Positions 1 through 8,652 of a stretch of 64,000 nucleotides of DNA are shown here, one piece after another. Position 1 is the stretch's first letter; every line of letters begins with the position of its first letter. Source of the stretch: Arthrobacter sp. U41 (GTDB taxonomy: Bacteria > Actinomycetota > Actinomycetes > Actinomycetales > Micrococcaceae); the NCBI RefSeq assembly GCF_001750145.1, contig NZ_CP015732.1, positions 4,216,001-4,280,000 on the forward strand, read 5' to 3'. The notes beneath the pieces are model-generated. The model was not told the DNA's origin and did no database searches. It saw nothing but the letters and a program-made list of their open reading frames with translations. A program made the translations under genes and the position numbers.

Positions 1-321
1 TACTACGATCTGCTGTCCACCCGGCAGAAGACCGGAGACAAGACCACCGCGATCGTCCGGGTCGAGCAGCTTTACCCGCTGCCCGCCGCCGAGATTGACG
101 CTGAGCTTGCCAAGTACCCGAACGCCGAGGTTGTCTGGGCACAGGACGAGCCGGCCAACCAGGGTCCGTGGCCGTTCATCGGCCTGAACCTTCCGGACGC
201 ACTGGACCGCCGGGTCCGCCTCGTGTCCCGCCCCGCCTCGGCTTCCACCGCGGCAGGATCGATGAAGCGTCACGCGGCCGAGCAGGACGCGCTGCTCAAA
301 CAGGCATTCGCACGTAAGTAA
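1..321 (+). CDS. kgd: 2-oxoglutarate dehydrogenase, multifunctional E1/E2 (C-terminal fragment)
   Basis: The reading frame is open from base 1 and stops at TAA 319-321, so only about 106 C-terminal residues are present. The fragment matches the last domain of the 2-oxoglutarate dehydrogenase E1 component: a YYDLL start, a VEQLYPLP segment, a WAQDEPANQGPW motif, and a tail with SRPASASTAAG and HAAEQ. In actinobacteria this E1 is normally fused to an E2-like succinyltransferase domain (Kgd/OdhA), which would lie upstream of the window. It decarboxylates 2-oxoglutarate in the TCA cycle. A strong terminator follows directly. The family call is secure; the fused architecture is inferred from related bacteria. 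Confidence 0.9.
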   Translation, partial: YYDLLSTRQKTGDKTTAIVRVEQLYPLPAAEIDAELAKYPNAEVVWAQDEPANQGPWPFIGLNLPDALDRRVRLVSRPASASTAAGSMKRHAAEQDALLKQAFARK

Positions 322-328
322 GGTCAGC

Positions 329-379
329 GCTGCCCGGCCGGAGATTGAAACTCGCAACTCCGGCCGGGCAGCTTTGTTT
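329..379 (+). terminator. Rho-independent terminator after kgd
   Basis: Bases 329-343 pair perfectly with 358-372 (15 bp, GC-rich) around a 14-base loop, and the stem is followed by TTTGTTT. It begins 7 bases after the kgd stop codon. Confidence 0.85.
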
Positions 380-454
380 AACCGGCACTGTCCCCGACCA
401 TCGCTGATGGCCGGAAGGACGGTTCACTGGACGCTCTGAAGTAAAGAGGTAGTC

Positions 455-1054
455 GTGGAAGATCGAAAGCTGCGGATCGCAGCCGTGGGCGATGAACTGC
501 TGGCCGGCCTGGGTGATCCCCGCGCGCTGGGCTGGCTGGGGCGGGTGCTCGCGCGCACGCCGCAGGACGGGCTGTCCCTGGAATGCTATTCCCTGGCGTG
601 CCCGCAGGAAGGCACGGAAGGCCTGGCAGCCCGCTGGTTCGAAGAAGCCGGGCGCCGCTTCAACAGCCAGCACGAGAACCGCCTGGTGATCGGGCTATCC
701 GGCCGCGATGTCGAGTTTGGACTCTCCACCGCCCGCAGCCGGCTCAACCTCGCCAATATCCTTGACTCCGCCTCGCAAAACAAGATCGAGGTCTTCGTCG
801 TGGGCCCGCCGCCGACCCTGGACCCGGTGCACAACCGCAGGCTCGGTGAGCTCAACACGGCCTTCGCCGACGTCACCACCCGCCGCAAGCACCTCTACGT
901 CGACACGTTCTCGCCGCTGCTGAACCACGAGCAGTGGCGCCAGGACCTGGCGGGCAACGGCGGCACCCCCGGCCAGGCAGGTTACGGACTGATGGCATGG
1001 CTCGTGCTGCACCGCGGCTGGTTCCAGTGGCTGCGGATTGACGCCCCGGAGTAA
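455..1054 (+). CDS. SGNH/GDSL-fold protein with degenerate catalytic residues
   Basis: The 199-residue product starts at GTG 455 behind an AAAGAGGT ribosome-binding site. It has the layout of a small GDSL/SGNH hydrolase: block I near residue 12, an LVIGLSGRD strand near residue 79, a FVVGPPP strand near residue 115, and a terminal GQAGYGLMAW helix start near residue 175. Each expected catalytic position appears changed: GDS is GDE, the block III Asn region reads GLSGRD, and the usual D-x-x-H before PGQAGY reads N-G-G-T. It carries no signal peptide, so it should be cytoplasmic. The fold is a family inference; loss of hydrolase activity is inferred from the missing residues. It stands alone between a terminator and the PadR operon. 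Confidence 0.6.
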   Translation: MEDRKLRIAAVGDELLAGLGDPRALGWLGRVLARTPQDGLSLECYSLACPQEGTEGLAARWFEEAGRRFNSQHENRLVIGLSGRDVEFGLSTARSRLNLANILDSASQNKIEVFVVGPPPTLDPVHNRRLGELNTAFADVTTRRKHLYVDTFSPLLNHEQWRQDLAGNGGTPGQAGYGLMAWLVLHRGWFQWLRIDAPE

Positions 1055-1083
1055 ACGGCACCCGCCGCCCCCGGGTAGATCCG

Positions 1084-1167
1084 CGATATATCTTGACCGT
1101 GCCAAGCCGGCGATATATCGTGACTTCTATAGTCGCGATATATCGCAATCGTTCGCATGACATATCG
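1084..1167 (+). promoter_or_regulatory. Array of CGATATATCG palindromes: probable PadR operators
   Basis: Three near-perfect palindromes lie at 1084-1092 (CGATATATC), 1111-1120 and 1136-1145 (both CGATATATCG), with a half-site CATATCG at 1161-1167. They are spaced 25-27 bp apart, about 2.5 helical turns, directly upstream of the operon that encodes a PadR-type regulator. A TTGACC box at 1093-1098 could be a -35 element lying between sites. PadR proteins bind AT-rich palindromes as dimers, and autoregulation is common in the family. The assignment of these sites to this PadR is inference. Confidence 0.7.
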
Positions 1168-1183
1168 CCTTCCCGGAGGAACC

Positions 1184-2011
1184 ATGACAGAGAACAACTG
1201 GACCGTCACCGGTCCGCAGACAATCGACGTCGACGGCGTCACCTCGCTCAAGCTCGGCATCGTCCGGGGACGCTTCGATATTGTCGCGCACGATGAACCC
1301 GTCGCCCGGGTCGAAGTCTCCGAGGTCCACGGCGACCCCCTCGCCATCAGCCTGGTCAACGGACGCCTTGAGGTCCGGCACCAGCTGCACGGACCGCAGG
1401 GCTGGTTCAAGAACCTCATGGACACCGTCAACAACAGCAGCAGCAATTCCGTTGTTATCAGCATCGCCCTGCCGGCCGGCGTCGACGTCGAGGCGGGAAC
1501 CGTCAGCGGCGACGGCATGGTTTCCGGGAGCAGCGGTGACACCCGGCTGAACACGGTCTCCGGCTCCGTCCTGGCCGACGGCACGTCGGGGAGCCTGTCG
1601 GTCAAGACCGTCAGCGGCGAGGTGATCGCCCGCAACCACAAGGGCGTCCTGACGGCCAAGAGCGTCTCGGGCGAGATCACCGCATCCGGCGAGTTCACCA
1701 ACATCCGTGCCAACACCGTCAGCGGAGACCTCAGCTTCGACCTGCACAGCTTCACCCAGGACTTCGGCGCCAATTCAGTCTCGGGTGATGTCACCATCCG
1801 CCTCCCGCACGACGTCGGCGTGGACATCATCGCCAAGTCCGCGAGCGGCGCCGTCGTCATTGACGACCTGAAATACAGCCAACCCGGCGGCACCGTGCAA
1901 ACCATTGCCGGACCCGATACCCAACTCATGCTGGTCCGGACCAATTCGGTCTCGGGAAAAACGGCGATCTTCCACGGCCAGCCGATCGCGGACCCCAACA
2001 AGGGGCCCTGA
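1184..2011 (+). CDS. DUF4097 family beta-strand repeat protein
   Basis: The start at ATG 1184 is preferred over an in-frame ATG at 1157 because GGAGGA (1175-1180) is correctly spaced from it, and because the upstream stretch lies in the operator array. The 275-residue product is built of short repeated strands with the recurring core VSG (TVSGDG, TVSGSV, TVSGEV, SVSGEI, TVSGDL, SVSGDV, SVSGKT). This is the signature of the DUF4097 beta-helix family. No signal peptide or membrane segment is visible. The stop codon overlaps the PadR start (TGATG), so the two genes are translationally coupled. DUF4097 proteins often travel with PadR or anti-sigma-like regulators, but a biochemical role is unknown. 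Confidence 0.85.
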   Translation: MTENNWTVTGPQTIDVDGVTSLKLGIVRGRFDIVAHDEPVARVEVSEVHGDPLAISLVNGRLEVRHQLHGPQGWFKNLMDTVNNSSSNSVVISIALPAGVDVEAGTVSGDGMVSGSSGDTRLNTVSGSVLADGTSGSLSVKTVSGEVIARNHKGVLTAKSVSGEITASGEFTNIRANTVSGDLSFDLHSFTQDFGANSVSGDVTIRLPHDVGVDIIAKSASGAVVIDDLKYSQPGGTVQTIAGPDTQLMLVRTNSVSGKTAIFHGQPIADPNKGP

Positions 2012-2631
2012 TGCCTCCGGTCTTTGCCCACGGGGCGCTGCGGCTCTACCTGCTCGCGCTGCTGGAGCCAGGTCCGAAGCACGGCTATGAACTCATCAAG
2101 GCGCTCAGCGAACGCTTCGGCGGCACCTACTCCCCCAGTGCCGGAACCATCTATCCGCGGCTTGGCAAGCTCGAGGAGGAAGGGCTCGTCGCCACCCTCA
2201 CCGAGGGCCGCCGGACCTACTACAGCATCACCCCGGCCGGACTCGTGGAGCTGAACAACCGGCGGGACGAAGTCGCCGGTGTGGAAAACGACATCTCCGC
2301 GTCAGTCCGGCGCCTCGCGGACACTCTGCGGCAGGACATCAAAGTCAATATGCGCGGGCTGCGGGCGGACCTGGCCGCAACGGCCGAGGCCGCGCGTTCC
2401 TCCGCCCGGGCGGCCGGATCAACGGTCGCCTCGCTGGCGGGCCAGCGCTACTCGCAGGAGAGCGATGGCCGGCTGCGGGAGGCGGAGATGCTGGTGCAGG
2501 CCTTCCGCGACGACGTCCGCGTGGAGCTGCGCCGCCACGGCGGACGGCATCCGATCACGCCCGTGACGCTGGAGACGGTCAAAACGGTGCTGGACCAGGC
2601 CCGGATCTCGATCCGGAATTCACTGGACTGA
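2011..2631 (+). CDS. PadR family transcriptional regulator
   Basis: The ATG at 2011 shares its A with the preceding TGA. The N-terminal 85 residues form the PadR winged helix: LYLLALLEPGPKHGYEL, then SAGTIYPRLGKLEEEGLV (recognition helix), then the wing with RRTYYSITPAG. The remaining 120 residues are a charged helical region that probably dimerises, longer than in the minimal PadR family. The operon arrangement with DUF4097 and the palindrome array at 1084-1167 suggests that it represses its own promoter. The effector is unknown. Confidence 0.9.
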   Translation: MPPVFAHGALRLYLLALLEPGPKHGYELIKALSERFGGTYSPSAGTIYPRLGKLEEEGLVATLTEGRRTYYSITPAGLVELNNRRDEVAGVENDISASVRRLADTLRQDIKVNMRGLRADLAATAEAARSSARAAGSTVASLAGQRYSQESDGRLREAEMLVQAFRDDVRVELRRHGGRHPITPVTLETVKTVLDQARISIRNSLD

Positions 2632-2750
2632 ATCTCCGGCCGTGATTCGCTCTCTGCGGCACCTCCCGCCCCGCCGGTTCGCGGCGGGTGCCCCGATGTG
2701 GGAGACTTGAGGGCAGCTCTTTTGAGTACCAAAAATTAAGGAGGCCAGCT

Positions 2751-2825
2751 ATGAGCAAACGTGCACGTAAACGTCGTGACCGTAAGCGTGGCGGCGCGAA
2801 CCACGGCAAGCGCCCCAACGCCTAA
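2751..2825 (+). CDS. Small ribosomal-type protein, bL37-like (24 aa)
   Basis: This is a 24-codon ORF with a strong ribosome-binding site (AAGGAGG at 2738-2744, 6 bases before ATG). The product starts MSKRARKRRDRKR and ends with NHGKRPNA, and it is about half Lys/Arg. It resembles the tiny 50S protein bL37 first seen in the structure of the Mycobacterium smegmatis ribosome. A dedicated long-stem terminator follows at 2852. It is short enough to be missed by most gene callers. The bL37 assignment is from memory of the family sequence and not from a search. Confidence 0.8.
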   Translation: MSKRARKRRDRKRGGANHGKRPNA

Positions 2826-2851
2826 GCAAAGCTTGGAATGACAGCTTTAGT

Positions 2852-2895
2852 CGAATGACCCCGGAAACCTCACGGTTTCCGGGGTCATTCGTTTT
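2852..2895 (+). terminator. Bidirectional terminator between bL37-like gene and rsrA
   Basis: Bases 2852-2869 and 2874-2891 form a perfect 18-bp stem with the 4-base loop TCAC, followed by TTTT on the plus strand. It can serve both the small plus-strand gene and the minus-strand sigR-rsrA operon that converges on it. Confidence 0.9.
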
Positions 2896-2953
2896 GGTTC
2901 GCGGGACTGGTGCCGCGGAACTCATTCCGCGGAACAGCTCGGGGCCGGAGGGG

Positions 2954-3214
2954 TCAGGCCTCCACCGGGTTGTTGGAGTGGATCCGGTCCAGGATCGAAT
3001 TCTTGAGGTTCTCCGGGGCGGCCTCGGTACAGGAGCGCTTCACCATGACGCGGATGACACATTCGAGGTCGTACTGCTCAAAGCATTCCGGGCACCCGTC
3101 CAGGTGGTCCTTGATCTCGGCGATGTCATCGTGTGTGAGGGCACCGTCCAGATACTCGTAGATACGTTGCATCCGGGCGTCGTCGCAGTCGCCCAGTCCC
3201 TGGCAGTCGCTCAT
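2954..3214 (-). CDS. rsrA: Mycothiol-system anti-sigma factor RsrA
   Basis: The 86-residue protein carries the zinc-binding anti-sigma (ZAS) motif H37-x3-C41-x2-C44 (HLDGCPEC), with a further Cys at position 10. This matches the zinc ligands of Streptomyces RsrA. Its start overlaps the end of sigR by 4 bases, so the pair is translationally coupled. RsrA holds SigR inactive in the reduced cytoplasm; thiol oxidation forms a disulfide, releases zinc and frees the sigma factor. Further cysteines at 4, 52 and 62 are visible. Confidence 0.93.
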   Translation of the reverse strand: MSDCQGLGDCDDARMQRIYEYLDGALTHDDIAEIKDHLDGCPECFEQYDLECVIRVMVKRSCTEAAPENLKNSILDRIHSNNPVEA

Positions 3215-4032
3215 TTCCTGTTCTCCTGTTTGTTGCTTTCGGCCGCGGTGGTGGGACCCGCCCGGAATCCCCGCTCGGCGGCATAGTCGGCGAGCATGTC
3301 CCGGAGCATCTTCCGGCCCCGGTGCAGGCGTGACATCACGGTCCCGATCGGGGTGTTCATGATCTCTGAAATTTCTTTGTACGCGAATCCCTCGACGTCC
3401 GCGAAGTACACCGCCAGCCGGAATTCCTCCGGGATGTCCTGCAGGGCCCGCTTCACGTCCGAATCCGGCAGGTGGTCCAGAGCCTCGGCCTCGGCCGAAC
3501 GCAGGCCTGAGGAGGTATGTGACTCCGCCCGGGCGAGCTGCCAGTCCTCGATGGTGTCCGAGTTCGACTGCAGCGGCTCGCGCTGCCGCTTGCGGTACAG
3601 GTTGATGTAGGTGTTCGTCAGGATGCGGTAGAGCCAGGCTTTCAGGTTGGTGCCCGGCTTGTACTGGTGGAAGGCCGAGAACGCCTTCGTGTACGCCTCC
3701 TGGACCAGGTCCTCGGCATCAGCGGGATTCCGGGCCATCCTCATGGCTGCGGAGTACAGCTGGTCCACGTACTGCATGGCGTCGCGTTCGAACCGTACCC
3801 GGCGTTCCTCCGTGGTTTCAGTCGTCACGTCCAGCGCCTGCCCGTCCACAATCGTCTCCTGGGCGGCGGCATCCTGCACCGTGTCCGTGGCGTCGGACGC
3901 CCGCGCCACTCCCGGTTCCGGGGCAGGGTCTGAAAGTGCGCCGGCGGGGCCGGTAGCAGGTGACTTGGCGGGCGTGGCGCCGTTTCCGGCTACCTCATGC
4001 ATGGCCGCAACGGCCGGATCCAGGGTGCTCAT
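3211..4032 (-). CDS. sigR: ECF sigma factor SigR/SigH (thiol-oxidative stress)
   Basis: This is a group IV sigma factor with region 2 ([14 protein letters not shown], then [19 protein letters not shown]) and region 4 ([19 protein letters not shown]). It directs transcription of thiol homeostasis genes when RsrA is oxidised. The start chosen is ATG 4032 (MSTLDPAV), which gives 273 residues and leaves an acidic, Ala/Thr-rich N-terminal tail of about 75 residues before the sigma core. The frame stays open upstream to 4236, giving 68 extra residues; Streptomyces makes a comparable unstable long form (SigR'). The operon with rsrA and the aroA-rsgA-hisN neighbourhood fit the conserved actinobacterial locus. 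The start is the uncertain part. Confidence 0.88.
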   Translation of the reverse strand: MSTLDPAVAAMHEVAGNGATPAKSPATGPAGALSDPAPEPGVARASDATDTVQDAAAQETIVDGQALDVTTETTEERRVRFERDAMQYVDQLYSAAMRMARNPADAEDLVQEAYTKAFSAFHQYKPGTNLKAWLYRILTNTYINLYRKRQREPLQSNSDTIEDWQLARAESHTSSGLRSAEAEALDHLPDSDVKRALQDIPEEFRLAVYFADVEGFAYKEISEIMNTPIGTVMSRLHRGRKMLRDMLADYAAERGFRAGPTTAAESNKQENRK

Positions 4033-4407
4033 TGCCTTCAAGTCTACTGTTAGGCTCCGTCGGGTGCCCGTCACTGCCGGCACCGTTCCGTCCCGCAGGG
4101 CAGCGGTCCACGACTCCGCCGGATCTGCCGGGAGTTTCCCCATGTCCTTGAGGCGAATGTCCGTTACGGGAATGTCCTTCACCAGTATCAAATCTCCGCC
4201 TTCCTGCGCCACGGCGGGGCGCTCCAGCCGGGCCACTGTGTTCCAGCCCGCTGTCCGGGCTGTTCAGAACCAAAATCCGGCCGCATTTAAACAGCCGGGA
4301 CCTGTCATTCACAACCCGGCCCGGCAGGCAAATATTCCGCAAAAGTGCAAGACTAGAACCGGTTCTCCCGCATTGATTCCGCGGTTCGTCCACCCAGGAG
4401 GAAATTC
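4033..4407. other. Divergent intergenic region between sigR and the DoxX-like gene
   Basis: These 375 bases hold the control regions of two divergent genes. On the minus strand the sigR frame remains open up to 4236. I looked for a SigR-type promoter (GGAAT, 18-19 bases, GTT) in both directions and found no convincing match. No RNA gene or terminator is visible. Confidence 0.4.
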
Positions 4408-4956
4408 ATGTCGTTTGTCCGCTTTCTCGCCCGGCCCATGCTCGCATCCAGTTTCGTCCTTGCCGGCATGGACAAGCTAAAGAATGCGGATGACACTGCC
4501 ACGCAGCTCTCACCCCTGCTGCGGCGCGCGGCTGAATCGCTGCCGTTCCAGACCAACGAGAAGGTCCTGGCCCGCGTTATCGGCGGCACCCAGGTCGGAG
4601 CCGGCGTGCTTTTCGCGCTCGGCAAGTCGGCACGCCTCGCCGCTACCATCCTGGCCGTCATCTCGGCGCTCAACGGTTACGTCGAATGGCGCAGCGCGGA
4701 CATCAGCTCCAAGGACGGCCGTGACGCCCGGCGCAAGCAGCTACTCAAGAACGTCTCCCTGACCGGCGGGGTCCTGCTCGCCGCCGTCGACACAAACGGC
4801 CGGCCCAGCCTGGCCTGGCGCGCCGAGCACCTCGCCGCGGACGCCAAGAAGAACGCAGGCCACCTCGCCGCCGATGTCCGGAAGACCACCGGCAAGCAGC
4901 TGAAGAAGGCCGACAAGGCTGTGCGCAAGGCCGTAGACCACACCGTCGGAGCCTAA
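4408..4956 (+). CDS. DoxX family membrane protein
   Basis: The 182-residue protein has an AGGAGGA ribosome-binding site at 4396-4402. The N-terminal [19 protein letters not shown] is typical of DoxX proteins, followed by three hydrophobic segments (about residues 55-70, 75-92 and 110-125). The last 60 residues form a Lys/Ala-rich amphipathic helix with repeats of the form HLAADxxK. DoxX proteins are small membrane partners in redox reactions, and the position divergent from sigR fits a redox-stress role. That link is contextual only. It ends 7 bases before aroA and is probably in one operon with it. Confidence 0.8.
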   Translation: MSFVRFLARPMLASSFVLAGMDKLKNADDTATQLSPLLRRAAESLPFQTNEKVLARVIGGTQVGAGVLFALGKSARLAATILAVISALNGYVEWRSADISSKDGRDARRKQLLKNVSLTGGVLLAAVDTNGRPSLAWRAEHLAADAKKNAGHLAADVRKTTGKQLKKADKAVRKAVDHTVGA

Positions 4957-4963
4957 GACAACA

Positions 4964-6379
4964 ATGACAGGCGCCACCCCCGCAGCAGCCCGCCCCGTTC
5001 CGGCCGACAGCGTTCCGCCCTGGCGGGCGCCGTTCGCCGTTCGGCCCGTCGACGCAACGGTCACCGTTCCGGGATCGAAGTCCCTGACCAACAGGTACCT
5101 GGTGCTGGCCGCCCTCGCCGACGGGCCCTCGCGGTTGCGTGCCCCCCTGCATTCCCGCGATTCGGCCCTGATGATCGAGGCGCTGCGGCAGCTGGGGGCG
5201 ACTATCACGGAAGTTCCGGGCGACGGCGCCTTCGGCCCTGACCTGGCCATCACGCCCATCAGCCTGGATGCCCCGGAGGCGCGGTCCGCTGTCGATTGCG
5301 GGCTGGCCGGGACGGTGATGCGGTTCGTCCCTCCCGTCGCGGCCCTGCGCCGCGGAGTAACACTGTTCGACGGCGATCCGCACGCCCGGAACCGCCCGAT
5401 GGGTCCCATCATCGCGGCGCTGACCGGGCTGGGCGTCGCCGTCAGCGCACCCGGCGGCGGACCGGCGTCCTCGCTGCCGTTTGCGGTCGAGGGCACGGGC
5501 GAAGTCCGGGGCGGCCACCTCGTCATTGACGCCAGTGCTTCCTCGCAGTTTGTCTCGGCGCTGCTCCTGGCCGGAGCCCGATTCACGGGGGGACTGCACC
5601 TCGAGCACGTAGGCAAGCCCGTCCCCAGCCTGGACCACATCAACATGACGGTCGCCGTGCTCCGCGGCGCCGGTGTCGCCGTGGACGATTCCCGCCCGAA
5701 CCACTGGGTCGTCTCCCCCGGGGCCATCCGCGCCTTTGACCTCAGGATCGAACAGGACCTCTCCAACGCCGGGCCGTTCCTCGCAGCGGCGCTGGCCACC
5801 CGCGGCACGGTCCGGATCCCCAATTGGCCGGCCAGGACCACCCAGGTCGGCGATCTGTGGCGCGGCATCCTGACCACCATGGGTGCCACCGTCACGCTCA
5901 CCGACGGCACCCTGACCGTCACCGGCGGCCCGGAGATCAAGGGCGCGGACTTCGACGAGACCAGCGAACTCGCCCCCACGGTCGCCGCCCTCTGCGCCCT
6001 CGCCAGCGGCCCCTCGCGGCTGGGCGGCATCGCCCACCTCCGCGGCCACGAAACAGACCGGCTGGCCGCCCTCGTGGCGGAGATCAACCGCCTGGGCGGC
6101 GACGCGGAGGAAACCTCCGACGGTCTCATCATCCGGCCCGCGCCACTGCACGGCGGGGTCGTCCACAGCTACGCCGACCACCGTATGGCCACGGCAGGTG
6201 CCATCCTGGGCCTGGCCGTCCCCGGCATCGAGGTCGAGGACATTGCGACCACAGCCAAGACGATGCCGGACTTCCCGCGGCTGTGGGAATCCATGCTCGC
6301 CCAGGGCGCCGGCGGAAGTGCAGCCCCCGCAGACGCCATCCCCGCAAAGAAGGACGCCGCCGGTGGCACGCAGCACTGA
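4964..6379 (+). CDS. aroA: 3-phosphoshikimate 1-carboxyvinyltransferase (EPSP synthase)
   Basis: This enzyme joins shikimate 3-phosphate and phosphoenolpyruvate in the shikimate pathway for aromatic amino acids. The 471-residue product shows [11 protein letters not shown] near residue 36, [10 protein letters not shown] near residue 110, [13 protein letters not shown] near residue 137, and [12 protein letters not shown] near residue 405. The length is about 30 residues above the usual 430, from an N-terminal Pro/Ala segment and a C-terminal tail. It overlaps rsgA by 17 bases. The position beside sigR matches the mycobacterial order. Confidence 0.97.
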   Translation: MTGATPAAARPVPADSVPPWRAPFAVRPVDATVTVPGSKSLTNRYLVLAALADGPSRLRAPLHSRDSALMIEALRQLGATITEVPGDGAFGPDLAITPISLDAPEARSAVDCGLAGTVMRFVPPVAALRRGVTLFDGDPHARNRPMGPIIAALTGLGVAVSAPGGGPASSLPFAVEGTGEVRGGHLVIDASASSQFVSALLLAGARFTGGLHLEHVGKPVPSLDHINMTVAVLRGAGVAVDDSRPNHWVVSPGAIRAFDLRIEQDLSNAGPFLAAALATRGTVRIPNWPARTTQVGDLWRGILTTMGATVTLTDGTLTVTGGPEIKGADFDETSELAPTVAALCALASGPSRLGGIAHLRGHETDRLAALVAEINRLGGDAEETSDGLIIRPAPLHGGVVHSYADHRMATAGAILGLAVPGIEVEDIATTAKTMPDFPRLWESMLAQGAGGSAAPADAIPAKKDAAGGTQH

Positions 6380-7478
6380 CTCCTGGGACGAATCCGACGT
6401 CCGGATCCGGCCCAACAAGAAGGGCACCCGGCCCCGCACCAAGGACCGACCTAGCTACGACGACGCCGTGACCGGGCGGATCATCACCGTTGACCGGGGA
6501 CGCTACACCGCCGTCGTCGCCGAGGGCACGCCCGAGGAGCGCAAAATCATCGCCGCCCGGGCCCGGGAGCTGCGCCGCAACCCCGTCGTGGCCGGCGACT
6601 TTGTCTCGCTCGTCGGGGATGTCACCGGCGAGCCCGACACCCTGGCCCGTCTGGTCAGGATCCAGGACCGCAAGACCCTGCTGCGGCGCAGTGCCGATGA
6701 CACGGACCCGATCGAGCGCGCCGTCGTCGCCAATGCCGACCAGCTGGTGATCGTGGTGGCAGCTGCCAATCCGGAGCCCAGGACCGGGTTCATCGACCGC
6801 GCCCTTGTGGCCGCGTACGACGCCGGGATCGAGCCGCTGCTGCTGGTCACCAAGGCCGACGTCAAGGATCCCGCGGAGCTCCTCGCCAATTACCAGCACC
6901 TCGCCTTCCCCGTGATCATCTCCAAGACGGCGGACTCCGCAGCCTCCGGCATCGATGCCCGCTCGGACGACGGGTTGTCCGCCCGGCTGGACAAGGACGC
7001 CGTCTCCCAGCTGCGCGCCTACCTGGACGGGAAGGTCACCGTCATGCTGGGCCATTCCGGCGTCGGCAAGTCCACCATGGTCAATGCGCTGACCGGCGCC
7101 GAGCGCGCCACCGGCGGTGTCAACGCCGTCACAGGGCGCGGACGCCACACGTCATCCTCGGCGCTAGCCCTGAAGGTCAACGACGCCCCCGCAGGCAGCT
7201 GGATCATCGACACCCCCGGCATCCGCTCCTTCGGCCTGGCCCACGTGGACCCCGACCGGATCCTGCACTCCTTCCCGGACCTTGAACCCGGAACCGACGC
7301 CTGCGAGCGGGGCTGCAAGCACGACTCCAGCGCCGTCAACTGCGGCGTGGACGCCTGGGTGGCCGCCGGCCACGCGGGCGAATCCGGCCCGGCCCGGCTC
7401 AGCTCGCTGCGCCGCCTGTTGGGGACGGACCCGCGGATGGAAGCACAGGACGTCAAGGAGCTGGGCACCGTCTCCTGA
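6363..7478 (+). CDS. rsgA: Ribosome small-subunit-dependent GTPase A
   Basis: The start is GTG 6363, inside the end of aroA; the frame continues upstream as far as 6198 but that part is aroA's shadow. The 371-residue product is a circularly permuted GTPase that helps mature the 30S subunit. An OB-fold region comes first, then G4 (TKAD, near residue 162), G1 (GHSGVGKST, near 230), and G3 (DTPG, near 282). A C-terminal zinc motif [14 protein letters not shown] lies near residue 313. The order G4-G1-G3 is the diagnostic permutation. It is translationally coupled to aroA. Confidence 0.95.
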   Translation: MARSTDSWDESDVRIRPNKKGTRPRTKDRPSYDDAVTGRIITVDRGRYTAVVAEGTPEERKIIAARARELRRNPVVAGDFVSLVGDVTGEPDTLARLVRIQDRKTLLRRSADDTDPIERAVVANADQLVIVVAAANPEPRTGFIDRALVAAYDAGIEPLLLVTKADVKDPAELLANYQHLAFPVIISKTADSAASGIDARSDDGLSARLDKDAVSQLRAYLDGKVTVMLGHSGVGKSTMVNALTGAERATGGVNAVTGRGRHTSSSALALKVNDAPAGSWIIDTPGIRSFGLAHVDPDRILHSFPDLEPGTDACERGCKHDSSAVNCGVDAWVAAGHAGESGPARLSSLRRLLGTDPRMEAQDVKELGTVS

Positions 7479-7579
7479 GCGGGCAATCGGGGCGCGGATC
7501 GCCCTGTGCCGGGCCGCCTCCGGCGGCGCAGCCACCCGGCCTCCCGCCAGGGCGCCCGCTTTGGCGGTAGTTTGGAACC

Positions 7580-8392
7580 ATGAGTCAACCCGCTTCGAGC
7601 TACAACGATGACCTGCGCCTTGCCCATGTACTGGCAGATTCCGTAGATTCCCAGACCATGAGCCGCTTCAAGGCACTCGACCTTCGGGTCGAGACGAAGC
7701 CGGACCTGACGCCGGTGACGGACGCCGACAAGTCCGTCGAGGAAGCCATCCGCGGCCAGCTGTCCCGCTCCCGGCCGCGCGACGCCGTCCTGGGCGAGGA
7801 GTTCGGCAGTTCCGGCCACGGCTCCCGCCGCTGGATCATCGACCCGATCGACGGGACCAAGAACTTCGTCCGCGGCGTCCCCGTCTGGGCCACGCTGATC
7901 GCCCTCGTCGACGAGGGCGAGCCGGTCGTCGGCGTCGTGAGCGCCCCGGCACTGGGGAAACGCTGGTGGGCTGCCAAGGGCGCCGGCGCCTACATGGGTC
8001 GGTCGCTGGCCGCCGCCACCCGGCTGAAGGTCTCCAACGTCTCCAAGCTCGCGGACGCCTCGCTGTCCTACTCCAGTCTGGGCGGCTGGAAGCAGCGCGG
8101 CAACCTCGATGAGTTCCTGGGCCTGACCGAGGAAGTCTGGCGCACCCGCGCCTACGGCGACTTCTGGTCCTACTGCCTCGTGGCCGAAGGCGCCGTCGAC
8201 ATCGCCTGCGAGCCTGAACTGAACCTCTACGATATGGCCGCCCTGGTTCCGATCGTCACGGAGGCCGGCGGACGCTTCACCTCCCTCGAAGGAGAGGACG
8301 GCCCCTTCGGCGGCAACGCCCTCGCCACCAACTCCATCCTGCACTCGGAGGTCCTCAAACGCCTCAACCCGGGGCTGGACGACCTGCTCTAG
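7580..8392 (+). CDS. hisN: Histidinol-phosphatase, inositol monophosphatase type
   Basis: The 270-residue protein belongs to the Mg-dependent IMPase superfamily: GEEFG near residue 73, [12 protein letters not shown] near residue 92, and [11 protein letters not shown] near residue 207. In actinobacteria the member beside aroA and rsgA is HisN, which dephosphorylates histidinol phosphate in histidine synthesis. Other IMPase substrates cannot be excluded from sequence alone. The ATG has only a weak GGAACC before it, and a TAGTTT box ends 6 bases upstream, so the message may have a very short leader. Confidence 0.85.
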   Translation: MSQPASSYNDDLRLAHVLADSVDSQTMSRFKALDLRVETKPDLTPVTDADKSVEEAIRGQLSRSRPRDAVLGEEFGSSGHGSRRWIIDPIDGTKNFVRGVPVWATLIALVDEGEPVVGVVSAPALGKRWWAAKGAGAYMGRSLAAATRLKVSNVSKLADASLSYSSLGGWKQRGNLDEFLGLTEEVWRTRAYGDFWSYCLVAEGAVDIACEPELNLYDMAALVPIVTEAGGRFTSLEGEDGPFGGNALATNSILHSEVLKRLNPGLDDLL

Positions 8393-8502
8393 GCCCTGGC
8401 GGCGGCCGTTTCGACCGCACCTCCCGGAGCCGTGCCGTAATAAAGCGCTTCACATAAGGGCCCTGTCTTTTCCGCTCCCGCACGGATGTCCTAGGCTCGA
8501 AG

Positions 8503-8607
8503 CAGGTCACGAGTGCCAGCGCTAAACCCCGGTTTGCTGGCCGGCAACCCTCCATTCGCGGTGGGGTGCCCCGGGTGACGACCTGGCCGGTCCGGAACGG
8601 ACCCGGC
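8503..8607 (+). ncRNA. S-adenosylmethionine riboswitch (SAM-IV-like)
   Basis: The leader carries the conserved SAM-I/SAM-IV core: GAGTGCCAGCG at 8511, CCGGCAACCCTCC near 8541, GTGGGGTGCCCCGGGTGA near 8561, and a closing P1 helix pairing CAGG (8503-8506) with CCTG (8582-8585). The short core without the long SAM-I P2 kink-turn arm, plus an extra 3' hairpin at 8586-8607, fits the actinobacterial SAM-IV class. A TAGGCT -10 box at 8492-8497 would place transcription start close to the aptamer. SAM binding is expected to favour the terminator downstream. Confidence 0.88.
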
Positions 8608-8613
8608 AAGCGC

Positions 8614-8639
8614 GGATCCCCGGTGCGTGGGGTCCTTTT
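8614..8639 (+). terminator. Riboswitch expression-platform terminator
   Basis: GGATCCCC (8614-8621) pairs with GGGGTCC (8629-8635), with one bulged T, followed by TTTT. It sits between the SAM aptamer and the ribosome-binding site of the next gene, so it can act as the switch-controlled attenuator. Confidence 0.75.
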
Positions 8640-8652
8640 CGAGCGAGGTCCC

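Noticed and set aside
982..2082. Minus-strand ORF of 366 codons opposite DUF4097
   Set aside because: High-GC antisense frame; the plus frame has the VSG repeats, a ribosome-binding site and coupling to padR.
6198..6362. Upstream extension of the rsgA frame
   Set aside because: It lies inside aroA, whose frame is certain here ([11 protein letters not shown]). GTG 6363 gives the usual RsgA N-terminus.
4741..6442. Two long minus-strand ORFs opposite aroA
   Set aside because: Shadows of aroA codon bias, with no recognisable motifs.
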